A program made the position numbers and the translations under genes. From the NCBI GenBank assembly GCA_003451635.1, contig DMAT01000276.1, positions 261-7,304 on the forward strand: 7,044 nucleotides of DNA, in the 5' to 3' direction. The notes beneath the pieces are model-generated. The model saw only the letters and a list, made by a program, of their open reading frames with translations. It was not told the origin of the DNA and did no database searches. This document shows positions 6,323-7,044 of this stretch, in pieces. This stretch comes from Syntrophus sp. (in: bacteria). GTDB lineage: Bacteria > Desulfobacterota > Syntrophia > Syntrophales > UBA8958. How positions within the stretch are numbered: position 1 is the first letter of the stretch; the number at the start of each line of letters is the position of its first letter.

Positions 6323-7044
6323 CTATACCCTGTCCCTGATTACATGGAGGGAAATTTCCGCCCCCGTCACCCTACTCCTTCCCGTATAGAGAAAGATCAG
6401 GAGCCAGAGGACTTGCAGAAAAAGGATCATCCCAGGCGTCCACATCGACTCCAGGCCTTTCATGAGCTGTGTTCCTCCCGGCGGTGGGACGGAGGGAAAG
6501 ATGAAAAGCAATATTCCCGCATAGGGCAAGGCAAGGAGGGACATGAACTGATAAAGGGAGATCCTGCCTCCGCCCCGGTAATCGGCCCGCAGGAATTCGG
6601 AGAGGAAACGCCACCCCTGGGCCGTCCCGACGGTGACGGCAAAAGCAGGCATATAAAGCTCGGCGAGGAAAAACCACATCCCCGTAAGACCCGCCAGGGT
6701 GTAAATAACGGCCGTCATGGCCTGAACGGGAACAACGGGCTTGCCGTCGAGACCGTGGGCATAGGAGATTTTTTTTGTTGCCCCGTAAAAGGTCATGGCG
6801 AAGGGCCCCATGGCCTTACGGACGAACGGGGGCAGCATGGATAAAGGCTTCCCATAACAGCAGCCGAAACTTATACAGGCCAGACGGCCTGTTCCCTCTC
6901 CCATGATATGGCCGATCGCCATAGCGGCAAGGGTCGGAAGCATGGGGATGGGGAAGCCGAAAATATCCCCGCCGAGGGCGTTCACCCCCCCGATGAGCCA
7001 GGGAGAAATCACTAACCCCGCAAAAACGGCCCCGCCGACGGTGA
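6323..7044 (-). CDS. Prolipoprotein diacylglyceryl transferase (Lgt) family membrane protein, partial (N-terminus outside window)
   Basis: Multi-pass inner-membrane protein. Canonical Lgt transfers diacylglycerol from phosphatidylglycerol to the lipobox cysteine of prolipoproteins. The frame stays open to base 7044, reading TVGGAVFAGLVISPW before a GTG at 7012, so that GTG is not the true start and roughly 100 N-terminal residues are probably missing. The Lgt signature is recognisable as GRLACISFGCCYG (6851-6889), and RFLSEFLRADYR (6575-6610) matches the second conserved arginine/glutamate motif. At least four hydrophobic helices follow. Departures from canonical Lgt are a valine in VGG where HGG is usual, and cysteine and phenylalanine at the asparagine positions of the GRxGNFxN signature. 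It may be a divergent Lgt or a paralogue with another substrate. The stop lies 20 bases before the EAL/GGDEF gene. Confidence 0.8.
   Translation of the reverse strand, partial: TVGGAVFAGLVISPWLIGGVNALGGDIFGFPIPMLPTLAAMAIGHIMGEGTGRLACISFGCCYGKPLSMLPPFVRKAMGPFAMTFYGATKKISYAHGLDGKPVVPVQAMTAVIYTLAGLTGMWFFLAELYMPAFAVTVGTAQGWRFLSEFLRADYRGGGRISLYQFMSLLALPYAGILLFIFPSVPPPGGTQLMKGLESMWTPGMILFLQVLWLLIFLYTGRSRVTGAEISLHVIRDRV

Noticed and set aside
6344..6844. Plus-strand open frame of 166 codons rich in Gly, Lys, Arg and Glu
   Set aside because: It is antisense to the Lgt-like membrane protein and shows the composition expected of the complement of hydrophobic codons.
7010..7012. GTG as the start of the Lgt-like gene
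   Set aside because: The frame remains open upstream to the window edge and encodes a glycine-rich hydrophobic segment in register with the Lgt fold, so the true start lies outside.

Overview
The window looks like chromosomal DNA of a Gram-negative, signalling-rich bacterium. Long multidomain two-component and cyclic-di-GMP proteins, Shine-Dalgarno-led genes, periplasmic binding proteins with signal peptides and a moderate GC content (estimated by eye at a little over 50%) fit an environmental Desulfobacterota (former Deltaproteobacteria) genome. That placement is inference; no taxonomic marker is present. There are five genes, two of them cut by the window edges, and no RNA gene, mobile element, long repeat or CRISPR array was seen.

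Left part (1-4327), phosphate sensing. A PhoB/OmpR-type response regulator (minus strand, C-terminal DNA-binding domain outside the window) is divergent from a PstS-type periplasmic phosphate-binding protein. Ten bases after the pstS-like gene comes a large hybrid histidine kinase with its own periplasmic solute-binding-protein domain, a GAF domain, the HisKA/HATPase core and a C-terminal receiver. The 169-base divergent intergenic region holds four TCA-centred half-sites at 10-11 base spacing, resembling a PhoB-binding Pho box array, plus a sigma70-like promoter facing the regulator gene. The likely logic is that phosphate limitation activates the regulator, which controls its own gene and the pstS-like/kinase operon. 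No pstCAB, phoU or canonical phoR is visible, so the binding protein may serve sensing as much as transport.

Right part (4374-7044), read leftwards. A membrane protein of the prolipoprotein diacylglyceryl transferase (Lgt) family, cut by the right edge, is followed after 20 bases by an EAL-CBS-CBS-GGDEF protein likely to handle cyclic-di-GMP. The two probably form an operon. It converges on the kinase gene with a 46-base gap and no clear terminator.

Points that deserve most attention are the Pho-box-like array, the pstS plus SBP-domain hybrid kinase pairing, divergent residues in the Lgt-like protein and in the GGDEF domain, and an abrupt GC rise in the first ~130 bases.
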